From positions 186,001 through 250,000 of the forward strand of contig DASXUX010000010.1 in the NCBI GenBank assembly GCA_036504595.1: 64,000 bases of DNA, written 5' to 3'. Origin of the DNA: DASXUX01 sp036504595. GTDB taxonomy: Bacteria; Planctomycetota; SZUA-567; H5-PLA8. Below the pieces are notes generated by a model. It saw only the letters and a program-made list of their open reading frames with translations. It did not search any database and had not been told where the DNA came from. The position numbers and the translations under genes were made by a program. Shown in pieces: positions 49,650-57,803 of this stretch (positions are counted from its first letter, which is position 1; each line of letters starts with the position of its first letter).

Positions 49650-51897
49650 TTCGCTGTTGTTCGCGGCCGAAGAACCCTTGATCCGCGACATGAAGGTCGG
49701 CTATCTGCTGAACTGTTCCTTCCTCTCGCCGCAGCCGTATTGCTGGCCGGCGGGGAAGGACGCCATTCTTTCCGGCTGGGAAGTCGATCGCGCCGGCGGA
49801 AACATCGCCTTCAGTCCCAACTGCCACTATCCCGACGGCTTCGCCTTCCACAGCGACTGGTTCAAGCTCGTGGACACCAGTCCGACGGCGGCCGTGACCA
49901 TAAAGCACAAGATCGCCCGCCAGACCGAAGGCCAGATCGTCCTCGAATTCCGTTTCAAGCTCCCCGCGAAAATGGACGGCGCGTGTTTTCAGCTTCGGGA
50001 TCTGGAGGTAGCGCCGGCGTCCCTGCCGGCCGTCGGCATCATCACCAAAGACGGCAACATCTGTTACGAAACTCCCGACGGCCCGAAGATACTTCAGCCA
50101 TGCGAACCCGGCCACGATTACGGCGTGAAGGTCGTCGTGGACATCAGCGCGAGAACCGCGGACATCTACATCGATGGCGAAGAGAAAGGCAAAGCCTTGC
50201 CGTTCAGCGGACCGGCGAAGACGATTGACTATGTCCTCATCAAGACCGGGGACAAAGACACGGGCGAGATGTTTCTTGGTCCGGTGAACATCCACAAGGG
50301 GTACATCGTCAATGAGACGTTTGTCACCTGCGCGCCGGGAAAGGTGCCGGCGGGATGGGAGATTACAGGAGGAACTGTTCAGGCGTTTGAATGCTGCACC
50401 AGGCCGGACATCTACAGCATCAAACTTGGTGCAAAGAACCATGGTGGGTCGTTGGAACAGGGTTGGTGGTGGCGACCAAAGGGGAAGTATGTTGTTGAGT
50501 TCAGAATGCTGATCCCCGAAACGAAACTGGACAGATGGTTGCATCTCACAAACATCCGCGTCGGAATCTGGAATGGATCGATTCGCGTCGAAAACGATGG
50601 CAAAGAGATTGAACTCGTTCCTCAAGCACGTTTGGAATTCTGGTACACGATCAAGTTGGTAATTGATCCCGATGTACAGGCCGAAGTATTTGTAAACGGC
50701 AAGTCCTCTGCCCGATTCAGGCCGGGGGCCCCAATATGTCAGCACCTTTCATTCCTCGCAGAATCCACCATCTGGCTCGACGACATTCGCGTCTATCCCA
50801 ACCAAGACTATCCCGCCGATTACGTCCCCGAACCCAAGCCCTGCCCCGCCAAGGAGCCCTACCTGCTGGGCGTGCAGAGCTGCAATCTCTGGCAGGAAGG
50901 GATGTCGTACGCGGGGTGGGACTACGTCTATCCGTTCCGCGACAAGCGCAGGCCGTACTTGGGCTGGTACGACGAAGGCAATCCGGAAGAGACCGATTGG
51001 GAGATCAAGTGGCAGGTCGAGCACGGCATCGGCTTTGAGATGCACTGCTGGTACCGGCCCAACAACGCGATCGGCAAGCCGATCAAAGAAGGCGTCCTCG
51101 ACCAGGGCATCATCAAGGGCCTCTTCAACGCGCGCTACAGCCATCTGGCCAAGTTCGCGATCATGTGCACGGACGAAGGCGCGTGCTTCACGAACATGCA
51201 GGACTGGCGCGAGAACATCATCCCCTACTGGATCGAATACTTCTTCAAAGACCCGCGCTATCTGAAGATCGACGGCAAGCCGGTGCTCTCGATTTACCAT
51301 CTCGGGAACTTGCAGAAGATGTTCGGTGGAGCCGATGGCTGCCGCAAAGCCATCGAAGCTCTGCGCGAAGATGTCGCGAAGGCCGGCCTGCCCGGCATCA
51401 TCGTCCTGATGGAAAACCGCACGGCCGACCGCAACTCGTTCAAAGCGATGAAGTCCATCGGCGTCGATTACTGCTACGCCTACACCTGGACCACGCCCGA
51501 CGCCGCCAAGCAGCGCGCCAACAATCTCGCGCAACGCGACGCGTCCGCCGCGACCGGCTTCAACGCGCTGCCGAGCATCTCCATGGGCTGGGATCGGCAA
51601 GCCTGGGGCGTGAAGGACGGCGGCTGGACGCCCGTCGATCAATACAAGCAGCTCGCCCAGTGGGCCAAAGACGAATTCATGCCCAGCCTGCCCGCTGACT
51701 CGCTCGGCCGCCGCATCCTGATGCTCGCGAACTGGAATGAATTCGGAGAAGGACATTTTCTGATGCCATCGAACCTCGCCGGCTTCGGCTACGTCGATGC
51801 GCTGCGCGATGTCTTCACCGCCGGCGGCCCACACGAAGACGCGAAGCCGACCGAGAAGCAGACGCAACGTTTCGGCGTGCTCTATCCGCGCGATTAG
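49615..51897 (+). CDS. Secreted GH99/WbsX-like glycoside hydrolase with two N-terminal beta-sandwich regions
   Basis: 760 residues from the ATG at 49615 (AGGAG upstream; signal peptide KNLCVLCVLCGSLLFAAEE). The open frame begins at 49477, but that part is repeat DNA. Residues ~25-230 and ~230-410 look like two jelly-roll/LamG-like carbohydrate-binding regions (FEFRMLIPETKLD-like strands, AEVFVNGKSSARF, IWLDDIRVYPNQDY). The catalytic barrel from ~430 shows GWYDEGNPEETDWEIKWQ, HGIGFEMHCWYRP, FFKDPRYLKIDGKPVLSIYH and, near 706, NWNEFGEGHF, all marks of the GH99-like/WbsX group. Relatives act on mannans or rhamnose-rich polymers; substrate open. An in-frame half copy of a palindromic element (VAPASLPAV) lies at 50007-50030. 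Confidence 0.85.
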   Translation: MKNLCVLCVLCGSLLFAAEEPLIRDMKVGYLLNCSFLSPQPYCWPAGKDAILSGWEVDRAGGNIAFSPNCHYPDGFAFHSDWFKLVDTSPTAAVTIKHKIARQTEGQIVLEFRFKLPAKMDGACFQLRDLEVAPASLPAVGIITKDGNICYETPDGPKILQPCEPGHDYGVKVVVDISARTADIYIDGEEKGKALPFSGPAKTIDYVLIKTGDKDTGEMFLGPVNIHKGYIVNETFVTCAPGKVPAGWEITGGTVQAFECCTRPDIYSIKLGAKNHGGSLEQGWWWRPKGKYVVEFRMLIPETKLDRWLHLTNIRVGIWNGSIRVENDGKEIELVPQARLEFWYTIKLVIDPDVQAEVFVNGKSSARFRPGAPICQHLSFLAESTIWLDDIRVYPNQDYPADYVPEPKPCPAKEPYLLGVQSCNLWQEGMSYAGWDYVYPFRDKRRPYLGWYDEGNPEETDWEIKWQVEHGIGFEMHCWYRPNNAIGKPIKEGVLDQGIIKGLFNARYSHLAKFAIMCTDEGACFTNMQDWRENIIPYWIEYFFKDPRYLKIDGKPVLSIYHLGNLQKMFGGADGCRKAIEALREDVAKAGLPGIIVLMENRTADRNSFKAMKSIGVDYCYAYTWTTPDAAKQRANNLAQRDASAATGFNALPSISMGWDRQAWGVKDGGWTPVDQYKQLAQWAKDEFMPSLPADSLGRRILMLANWNEFGEGHFLMPSNLAGFGYVDALRDVFTAGGPHEDAKPTEKQTQRFGVLYPRD
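50007..50030. repeat. Half copy of the 24-bp palindromic element
   Basis: Matches the left arm at 56864-56887 (GGTAGCGCCGGC... GCCGGC) with two mismatches. It is read in frame and encodes VAPASLPA between two beta strands of the GH99-like protein. Confidence 0.7.
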
Positions 51898-52038
51898 CGG
51901 GACGAGCACGGCGTAGACACTTTCGCAGACGTTTTCGCACTGACCTCTTGAAAGGTCGGGTGTATCCGCTAAAAAGAAGTGTGCCGCAAATCTAGAGAAA
52001 GGCAGACGAAAGCCGAAAGAAAGCACGGAGAAAGCCGC

Positions 52039-55000
52039 ATGCTTGCCGCAGCACTGCCCCGCCCTCACCTGTGCCTGATCACGCTCGCCTTTGCGTGTTG
52101 TCTGATGAGCGCCTCCGAGCCCGCGCCTTACGTCAAGAAAGCCACGTGGCAGGAGACGCTGCTTGCCTCGCTTGAAGCCGCCAGTCAGCAGAAGAGCGAT
52201 AACGGTCCCAAGCTTCCGCTGCCCGATTTCGGCAAAGACAACTTCACGCTCTGCGCGTGGGTGAAGACGACCAGCGGTGGAACGATCGTCGCCAAAGCGC
52301 CGGCCGAAGGCGTCTGGGCGCCGCAGGGCAAGTCGCTGTTCATTCGCGATGGCCGCGTCAACTACGACATCGGTTGGGTCGCCTGCATTTCATCGAAGAC
52401 TTCGGTGAGCGACGGTCAGTGGCATCATGTCGCGTTCACCGGTCCGCAAACCTATGCCTTTTACATCGATGGAAAGTTCGATGCGCGCGGCGACCTCCAC
52501 GCGGACCCCGATCCGGCCGGGAACGTTCTGAAAATTGGCGTGACCTCGACCAACTTTCCCGCGCCGTCATTCTTCAGCGGAGCGCTCGACGACGTGCGCA
52601 TCTACGCGCGGCAACTTTCGGCGGAACAGATCAAGGCGCTGTTCGACCAAGCATCGACTGCCGGCACGGAGGCCGGCGCTACCAGCGACGGGCCCGTCGC
52701 GCGTTGGGCGTTTGACGGCGATCTGGACGACGCCTCCGGCCGAGGCCACCCGGCTTGCGCCAAAGGCAAGGTCGCCTTTTGCGAAGGCAAGATCGGCAAG
52801 GCGCTCACGCTGGACGGCAAGACCTATCTGACAACCACCGGCGGAAAAGGCGCGCTGGTCTCATCCGAACTGTGGAGCGCGCTACAGCGAGACTTCTCTG
52901 ACGAGCAATCCACGCGGCAGATGGGCTGGGAGAAAGAGGACCGAATCTACGAAGCCGGTTGGAGTGCGCCGGCACTGGCCTCGGTATACAGCAAAGCGGC
53001 GCGCGTGCCCGCGCTGGCCGAACAGATTCAGCGCCTGGCTGCAACGGCCAAGGAAATCTCTGATCTTGCCCCGATCCGCGAATTCTATTATCGCTCGCGC
53101 ATTCTCAACGAAATCTTCCCGCAAGCGCGCGATCTGGACACGCAAGCGCTCCGCGCTGCCATCGCCGACCTGGGCACCACGTTTCCCACTCAATATTCTG
53201 CCGCCGATTATCTGAAGAAACTGGACGATCTCGAACGCGCTCTTGTCAATCCGAAATCCGAAATCCGCAATCCGCAATTGGACGCGCAAGCCGCGTCCGC
53301 CCTGCGCGCTCTGCGCCGCGAAGCGTTGATTACGAAGAACCCTCTGTTGGGCTTCGAAAAAATCCTATTCATCAAACGCAAGACCTATCAGGCCTCGCAC
53401 TACTACACGGACTATATTGACGGCTGCAAATACTTCGGCGGAAACATCTCGACTCTTTCGCTTAGGGACGGCACGGTCGTTGATTTGATTCCCGAACTGA
53501 AAGACGGCATCTTCGGCCGCTTCGATCTTTCGTACGACGCCAAACGCATCGTCTTCGATTGGAAGAAGACAATCGAAACGGGCTTCCGCATTTACGAAGT
53601 GGGCATCGATGGAAAAGCGCTGCGCCAGCTCACCTTCGACGCGCCCGATGAAGCGGAGCTTGTGAAGAAATATCGAACCGTCGGCACGCCGACAGGAATT
53701 CCGTACAAAAGCGGCACCGACGACATGCACCCGTGCTATCTGCCCGATGGCGATATCGCGTTTGTCACGACGCGCTGCAAGAAGGGCATCCTCTGCGACG
53801 GCCCGGACGTGCTGACCACGACCACGCTCTACCGCATGGAAAAAGATGGCAAGAACATGCGGCCGATCTCTTTCAACTCGGTCAGCGAAGCGACGCCCAC
53901 CATCACCCAGGACGGCCGCATTCTGTACACGCGCTGGGAGTACGTGGACAAGGGCGGCTCGGCCTGCAAATGCATCTGGGCCATGTATCCGGACGGCCGC
54001 GGCTCGGTGGAAATCTACGGCAACAACATCGCGCACCCCGTGACCTTCATCGATTCCCGTGATATTCCCGGTGAACCGAACTTGTTCGTGTCCGTCGGCG
54101 CGCCCCACATGCCCTTGGGTGTCGGCGCGATCTTGCGCATCGACACGCAATACTCCTTGCGCACGCTGCAGCCCATCACGAACCTGACGCCCGAAATCTA
54201 CTGCCCGGACGAGCACGGCTATCAGCATCTGAAGAACGGCAAGTGGGTCCACGACATGAACGGCCCGTTGCTGCGCGAACCGTACCCGCTCTCGAAGAAA
54301 TATTTCCTCGTCACCTACAACCCCGACAAGCCGTGGAACGAACCGACGGGGTACGGTCTCTATCTGCTCGATGAATTTGGCAACCGCGAGCTCATCTACA
54401 AGGACCCGGAGTTTTCCTGCTGGGGCCCGTACCCGCTGCGCCCGCGGCCGCTGCCGACGCAAATTCCTCCGGTGGTCCCAGGATACGGAACTGCCGGCGC
54501 GGAGGCCGGAGCTACCGCGGCCCACGGCACGCTGCTGCTTCAAGACGTATACGTTGGCATGACGGGGATCGAGCGCGGCCGCGTGAAGTACCTGCGCGTG
54601 ATGGAAGACATCCCGCGCCCATGGGAAGCGCGCCGCACGTGGAGCGGCGATGAAATCGGCCAGCAGCACGCGGCGGTCAGTTTCGGCGGGCATCTGGCGC
54701 CGAAGAACACGCACGGCATCGTGCCGGTCGAAGAGGACGGTTCGGCATACTTCACCGTACCGGCAGATAAAAATGTTTTCTTCCAGGCGCTCGACGAAAA
54801 TTACATGGAACTGCAGCGAATGCGCAGCTTCGTGAACCTGCGCGCCGGCGAGTACCGCGGCTGCGTCGGCTGTCACGAGGAGAAACGCGTCGCGCCGCCG
54901 ATCAAGACTCTCCCGATCGCTTTCCAGCGTTCGCCCAGCACCCCGCAAGCTCAGCCCGGCGAAACGGTCCCACGCCCCATCCACTACGTCACGGACGTGC

Positions 55001-55407
55001 AGCCGATTCTGGACAAGCACTGCGTCAGTTGCCACTCGACCGCCAATCCGAACAAGATCGACCTGTCCGGCACGCTGACGAATCTCTTTAGTGTCTCGTA
55101 TGAAAGCTTGCTAAAGAAACGCTGGTGCGGAAACGTGATCGACGAAATCGGCATCTCCGGCACCGGCGGCAAACACTCCAACATCGCCTCCGCCGACCCG
55201 CTCACGTACGGTTCGCACACGAGCAAGCTGATCGAACTTCTGCGCAAAGGCCATGAGAAAGTTCAACTTCCCAAAGAGGACTTCATCAAATTGGTGACGT
55301 GGATCGATGCCAATGCCCCATACTACGGCGGCTGGGAAGGCCGGCGGAATTTGAAGTACAAGGAATTGCCGGATTTCAGGCCGGTTCCGACGTGCGCGGG
55401 GAAATAG
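52039..55407 (+). CDS. LamG / HzsA-related beta-propeller / dihaem cytochrome c protein
   Basis: 1122 residues from the ATG at 52039 (GGAG 8 nt upstream, signal peptide LCLITLAFACCLMSA); the frame is open from 51979 but without RBS. Residues ~45-215 form a LamG domain (FTLCAWVKTTSGGTIVAKA, DGQWHHVAFTG, GALDDVRIYARQLSAEQIKAL). The middle is a propeller like that of hydrazine synthase alpha-subunit relatives (MHPCYLPDGDIAFVTTRCKK near 560, NSVSEATPTITQDGRILYTRWEY split over two blades, ELYGNN-like VEIYGNN). Two haem-c sites, CVGCH at 942 and CVSCH at 995, follow. Such proteins are common in PVC bacteria without anammox; a periplasmic redox or polymer-oxidation role is possible. Three repeat pieces lie in frame (52660, 53251, 54493). 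The stop is 63 bp before higB. Confidence 0.85.
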   Translation: MLAAALPRPHLCLITLAFACCLMSASEPAPYVKKATWQETLLASLEAASQQKSDNGPKLPLPDFGKDNFTLCAWVKTTSGGTIVAKAPAEGVWAPQGKSLFIRDGRVNYDIGWVACISSKTSVSDGQWHHVAFTGPQTYAFYIDGKFDARGDLHADPDPAGNVLKIGVTSTNFPAPSFFSGALDDVRIYARQLSAEQIKALFDQASTAGTEAGATSDGPVARWAFDGDLDDASGRGHPACAKGKVAFCEGKIGKALTLDGKTYLTTTGGKGALVSSELWSALQRDFSDEQSTRQMGWEKEDRIYEAGWSAPALASVYSKAARVPALAEQIQRLAATAKEISDLAPIREFYYRSRILNEIFPQARDLDTQALRAAIADLGTTFPTQYSAADYLKKLDDLERALVNPKSEIRNPQLDAQAASALRALRREALITKNPLLGFEKILFIKRKTYQASHYYTDYIDGCKYFGGNISTLSLRDGTVVDLIPELKDGIFGRFDLSYDAKRIVFDWKKTIETGFRIYEVGIDGKALRQLTFDAPDEAELVKKYRTVGTPTGIPYKSGTDDMHPCYLPDGDIAFVTTRCKKGILCDGPDVLTTTTLYRMEKDGKNMRPISFNSVSEATPTITQDGRILYTRWEYVDKGGSACKCIWAMYPDGRGSVEIYGNNIAHPVTFIDSRDIPGEPNLFVSVGAPHMPLGVGAILRIDTQYSLRTLQPITNLTPEIYCPDEHGYQHLKNGKWVHDMNGPLLREPYPLSKKYFLVTYNPDKPWNEPTGYGLYLLDEFGNRELIYKDPEFSCWGPYPLRPRPLPTQIPPVVPGYGTAGAEAGATAAHGTLLLQDVYVGMTGIERGRVKYLRVMEDIPRPWEARRTWSGDEIGQQHAAVSFGGHLAPKNTHGIVPVEEDGSAYFTVPADKNVFFQALDENYMELQRMRSFVNLRAGEYRGCVGCHEEKRVAPPIKTLPIAFQRSPSTPQAQPGETVPRPIHYVTDVQPILDKHCVSCHSTANPNKIDLSGTLTNLFSVSYESLLKKRWCGNVIDEIGISGTGGKHSNIASADPLTYGSHTSKLIELLRKGHEKVQLPKEDFIKLVTWIDANAPYYGGWEGRRNLKYKELPDFRPVPTCAGK
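52660..52683. repeat. Half copy of the 24-bp palindromic element (identical)
   Basis: Identical over 24 bp to the right arm of the rarA element at 56913-56936 (GCCGGCACGG...GCGCTACC). It is in frame and encodes AGTEAGAT at the end of the LamG domain. Confidence 0.85.
53251..53278. repeat. Four heptads CCG(A/C)AAT inside a coding sequence
   Basis: CCGAAAT, CCGAAAT, CCGCAAT, CCGCAAT in tandem, read in frame as NPKSEIRNPQ in the HzsA-related protein, in a linker after a helical segment. The unit and period match the intergenic heptad repeats. Confidence 0.85.
54493..54516. repeat. Half copy of the 24-bp palindromic element
   Basis: Two mismatches to the right arm at 56913-56936. In frame it encodes AGAEAGAT in a loop of the HzsA-related propeller region. 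Confidence 0.7.
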
Positions 55408-55425
55408 AACGATTGCGGATTATTG

Positions 55426-55453
55426 TTGACTGTGTTCCCAAAATGGGAACAAT
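55426..55453 (+). promoter_or_regulatory. higBA promoter and operator
   Basis: TGTTCCCA (55433-55440), spacer AAA, TGGGAACA (55444-55451) is a perfect 8-bp inverted repeat 20 bp before the higB start. It lies between and overlaps a -35-like TTGACT (55426-55431) and a -10-like AACAAT (55448-55453). Binding of HigA here would block transcription, the usual autoregulation of such modules (family knowledge). Confidence 0.75.
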
Positions 55454-55470
55454 GGCCTTGGAGGAATGGA

Positions 55471-55764
55471 GTGAGGGTCATCGCGAAGGCGCTGCTTCGG
55501 GATTTCTGGGAGCACCACCCAGACGCAAGAGACCCGTTGGTTTTGTGGTTCAGGCGCGCCAAAGGCGCAGATTGGACAAAGGCCGCGGACGTGAAAGCTG
55601 ACTATGCTTCAGCCAGCATTCTGCCCAACGACAGAGTCGTGTTCAACATTTGTGGCAACAAGTACAGGTTGGTCGCGCTGGTCAGGTACGAATGGCACGT
55701 CGTCTACATCAGGTTCATCGGCACGCATGCCGAGTACGACGAGATTGACGCGGAGAACGCATGA
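55471..55764 (+). CDS. higB: HigB-family toxin (RelE-superfamily mRNA interferase)
   Basis: 97 residues from the GTG at 55471, with GGAGGA 5 nt upstream; the ATG at 55423 in the longer frame lies before the operator and lacks an RBS. The family pattern is VIAKALLRDFWEHHPDA, LVLWFRRAKGADW, ADYASASILPNDRVVFNICGNKYRLVALVRY and YIRFIGTHAEYDEIDA. HigB toxins cut mRNA in the ribosomal A site and stop growth; basic residues (Arg and Lys around 28-32 and 69) are the likely RNA contacts. The stop overlaps the higA start by 4 nt (ATGA), so both are one operon with the toxin first, the typical higBA order. Confidence 0.92.
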   Translation: MRVIAKALLRDFWEHHPDARDPLVLWFRRAKGADWTKAADVKADYASASILPNDRVVFNICGNKYRLVALVRYEWHVVYIRFIGTHAEYDEIDAENA

Positions 55765-56168
55765 AGCCCAAGCTGATAGCGACAGACCGTGAATATCGTG
55801 CAGCCATGCGCCGCATCGAGGAACTGCTGGCGCGCAACCCGGCGAAGAACTCGAACGAAGGCAACGAGTTGGATCTCTGGGTTACGCTGGTGGAGCTGTA
55901 CGAAAACGAGCGCTGGCCTACGCCCCACCTTTCGCCCATCGCTGCGATCCGAGTGGCCATGGATGAGCGCGGCCTGACACAAGCCGATCTAGCACCATAT
56001 CTCGGCACTCGCGGCCGGGTTTCCGAGGTCCTGAGCGGCAAACGCGCCCTAAGCCTGAATATGATCCGGAAGCTTCATCAGATACTGCGCATCCCGCTCG
56101 ACATTCTCGTGCAGGTCCCGAACGTGCTTTCTGTCAACCGGCGCGCGTTGCGCAAGAAGCCCGCCTAA
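55761..56168 (+). CDS. higA: HigA-family antitoxin (XRE helix-turn-helix)
   Basis: 135 residues. The N-terminal ~60 residues are helical (TDREYRAAMRRIEELLAR, LDLWVTLVELYENERW), expected to cover the toxin. The helix-turn-helix of the XRE type spans about 64-120 (IRVAMDERGLTQADLAPYLG, GRVSEVLSGKRALSLNMIRKL). The end is basic (NRRALRKKPA). It neutralises HigB and probably binds the TGTTCCCA/TGGGAACA operator upstream. GGAG lies 5 nt before the ATG. The gene is convergent with rarA, 20 bp apart. Confidence 0.92.
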   Translation: MKPKLIATDREYRAAMRRIEELLARNPAKNSNEGNELDLWVTLVELYENERWPTPHLSPIAAIRVAMDERGLTQADLAPYLGTRGRVSEVLSGKRALSLNMIRKLHQILRIPLDILVQVPNVLSVNRRALRKKPA

Positions 56169-56188
56169 GCACGGACAGAGAATTGTCC

Positions 56189-57679
56189 TCACTTTTGCCC
56201 CTCTGTCGAACCGTTGCGCAGTTTCTCTTTGATGCGCGCAAAATACTCCAGCCGCTTTTGCACGTCTTTTTCGAAGCCCAGCGTCCCGGGCGTGTAGAAA
56301 CTCCGGCCGGCGAGTTCCTGCGGCAAAGCTTCTTGCGGCGAGACTTTGTCCGGCCAGTTGTGGTCGTACTGATAACCTTTGCCGTAATCGAGCGCCTTCA
56401 TCAACGCCGTCGGAGCGTTGCGCAAATGCAGCGGCACCGGCAGCGGGCCGCTGGATTCCACTTCGGCCTTCGCCGCGCCGATGGCCGCGTAGAGCGAGTT
56501 CGATTTCGGCGCGACGGCGAGGTAAACGGTCGCCTGCGCCAGAGCGGTGTCGCACTCGGGGTAGCCGATGAAGTCCACGGCTTCCTTCGCCGCGAGCGCC
56601 TGAAGCACCGCGTTCGGGTCGGCCATGCCAATGTCTTCGCTCGCAGCGCGCATCAGCCGCCGCGCGATAAACAGCGGATCCTCGCCGCCGACGATCATCC
56701 GCGCCAGATAGTACAGCGCCGCGTCGGGGTCCGAATGCCGGATCGATTTGTGCAGCGCGCTAATGAGATTGTAGTGCTCTTCACCCGACTGATCGTAAAG
56801 GATCGTGTTGCGTTGAAGCGCCTCGCGCGCCAGTTCGTCATTGATGACGCGCTGGCCTTGGCTGGTAGCGCCGGCCTCCGTGCCGGCGGAGATGGAGCCG
56901 ACGTCTCTCTCGGCCGGCACGGAGGCCGGCGCTACCCCAACGGGAGCCGTCAGCGCGGCCAGTTCCAGCGCGTTCAAAGCGCTTCGCGCGTCCCCGCCGG
57001 CAAGTTGCGCCAAAATGTCGCGAGCGCTCGGCGGCAAGACAACGTTGCGCCCGGCGAGCCCGCGTTCGGCGTCCGCCAGCGCGCGATCGAGCAGCACCGA
57101 AATATCCTGCGGCGTAAGCTGCTTCAGAACGAAAACGCGGCAGCGCGAAAGCAGCGCGCTGTTCACTTCAAACGACGGGTTTTCGGTCGTTGCGCCCAGC
57201 AGCGAAAGCGTCCCGTCCTCGACCGCGGGCAGAAAAGCGTCCTGCTGTGCGCGATTGAAGCGGTGGATTTCATCGACGAACAGCACCGTCCGCCGCTGCT
57301 CGAAGCTAAGCCGTTCGCGCGCGGCCTGGATCGCTTCGCGAGCCTCCTTTACGCCGCTACTGACCGCCGAGAACATCTCGAATTGCGCATTGGCCGCGCG
57401 AGCCAGCAGAAACGCGAGTGTCGTCTTTCCCGTACCCGGCGGTCCCCAGAAGATGAGCGATGGCAGTGGTTTGGTGTGAGCCGTCTCACCGGCGTCTCGG
57501 GACTTCTGTTCTTCTTCGAAGATACGGCGCAGGATTTTTCCTGGGCCGAGGATATCCGCCTGGCCGACAAACTCGTCGAGCGTTCGCGGGCGCAGCCGCT
57601 CGGCTAGCGGCGCACCTTGCTTGCGCACGCTATCGGCAGCGGCCACGAACAAATCGGGGGTTCGGCGCGACTGAGCCAT
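56189..57679 (-). CDS. rarA: Replication-associated recombination protein A (RarA/MgsA AAA+ ATPase)
   Basis: 496 residues, slightly longer than usual. Order: LAERLRPRTLDEFVGQ, Walker A GPPGTGKTT (79-87), Walker B VLFVDEIHRFN (132-142), sensor 1 GATTENPSF (162-170), Arg finger region LLSRCR, then the tetramerisation part with EEHYNLISALHKSIRHSDPD and ALYYLARMIVGGEDP. The protein acts at stalled replication forks with the clamp loader and SSB (family knowledge). About 24 residues (VAPASVPAERDVGSISAGTE and following, 249-272) are encoded by a palindromic DNA insert in the linker before the C-terminal part; without it the length would be normal. The RBS before the ATG is weak (AAGG, short spacing). 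Confidence 0.95.
   Translation of the reverse strand: MAQSRRTPDLFVAAADSVRKQGAPLAERLRPRTLDEFVGQADILGPGKILRRIFEEEQKSRDAGETAHTKPLPSLIFWGPPGTGKTTLAFLLARAANAQFEMFSAVSSGVKEAREAIQAARERLSFEQRRTVLFVDEIHRFNRAQQDAFLPAVEDGTLSLLGATTENPSFEVNSALLSRCRVFVLKQLTPQDISVLLDRALADAERGLAGRNVVLPPSARDILAQLAGGDARSALNALELAALTAPVGVAPASVPAERDVGSISAGTEAGATSQGQRVINDELAREALQRNTILYDQSGEEHYNLISALHKSIRHSDPDAALYYLARMIVGGEDPLFIARRLMRAASEDIGMADPNAVLQALAAKEAVDFIGYPECDTALAQATVYLAVAPKSNSLYAAIGAAKAEVESSGPLPVPLHLRNAPTALMKALDYGKGYQYDHNWPDKVSPQEALPQELAGRSFYTPGTLGFEKDVQKRLEYFARIKEKLRNGSTEGQK
56864..56936. repeat. Palindromic element in rarA with perfect 24-bp arms
   Basis: Arm 56864-56887 (GGTAGCGCCGGC...GCCGGC) is the exact reverse complement of arm 56913-56936, with a 25-nt loop. 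The rarA frame stays open through it. Single arms recur in other genes at 50007, 52660 and 54493. This is a REP-like or Rickettsia-palindromic-element-like arrangement by analogy. Confidence 0.9.
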
Positions 57680-57742
57680 ACACCTTCAAGATATCGGATG
57701 AGACCGAAATTGGCCACAGATGAACACTAGTCAACGTCGCTG

Positions 57743-57777
57743 AAAAACGGGCAGCACACCTTTCGATGCGCTGCCCG
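57743..57777 (-). terminator. Rho-independent terminator of the 645-residue secreted protein gene
   Basis: CGGGCAGC (57748-57755) pairs with GCTGCCCG (57770-57777), a perfect 8-bp stem. On the minus strand it is followed directly by TTTTTC. It lies 27 bp past the stop and upstream of the rarA start. Confidence 0.85.
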
Positions 57778-57803
57778 AGCCACCGTTGTGCCTACGGCCG
57801 CTT

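Noticed and set aside
53365..55035. 556-residue minus-strand frame
   Set aside because: Antisense to the HzsA-related gene; no domain or start signal.
52039..55407. True hydrazine synthase and anammox metabolism
   Set aside because: HzsA-related proteins with LamG domains are widespread in PVC bacteria; no HzsB/C partner or other anammox gene is in the window.
56183..57607. 474-residue plus-strand frame
   Set aside because: Antisense to rarA, which has every expected motif.
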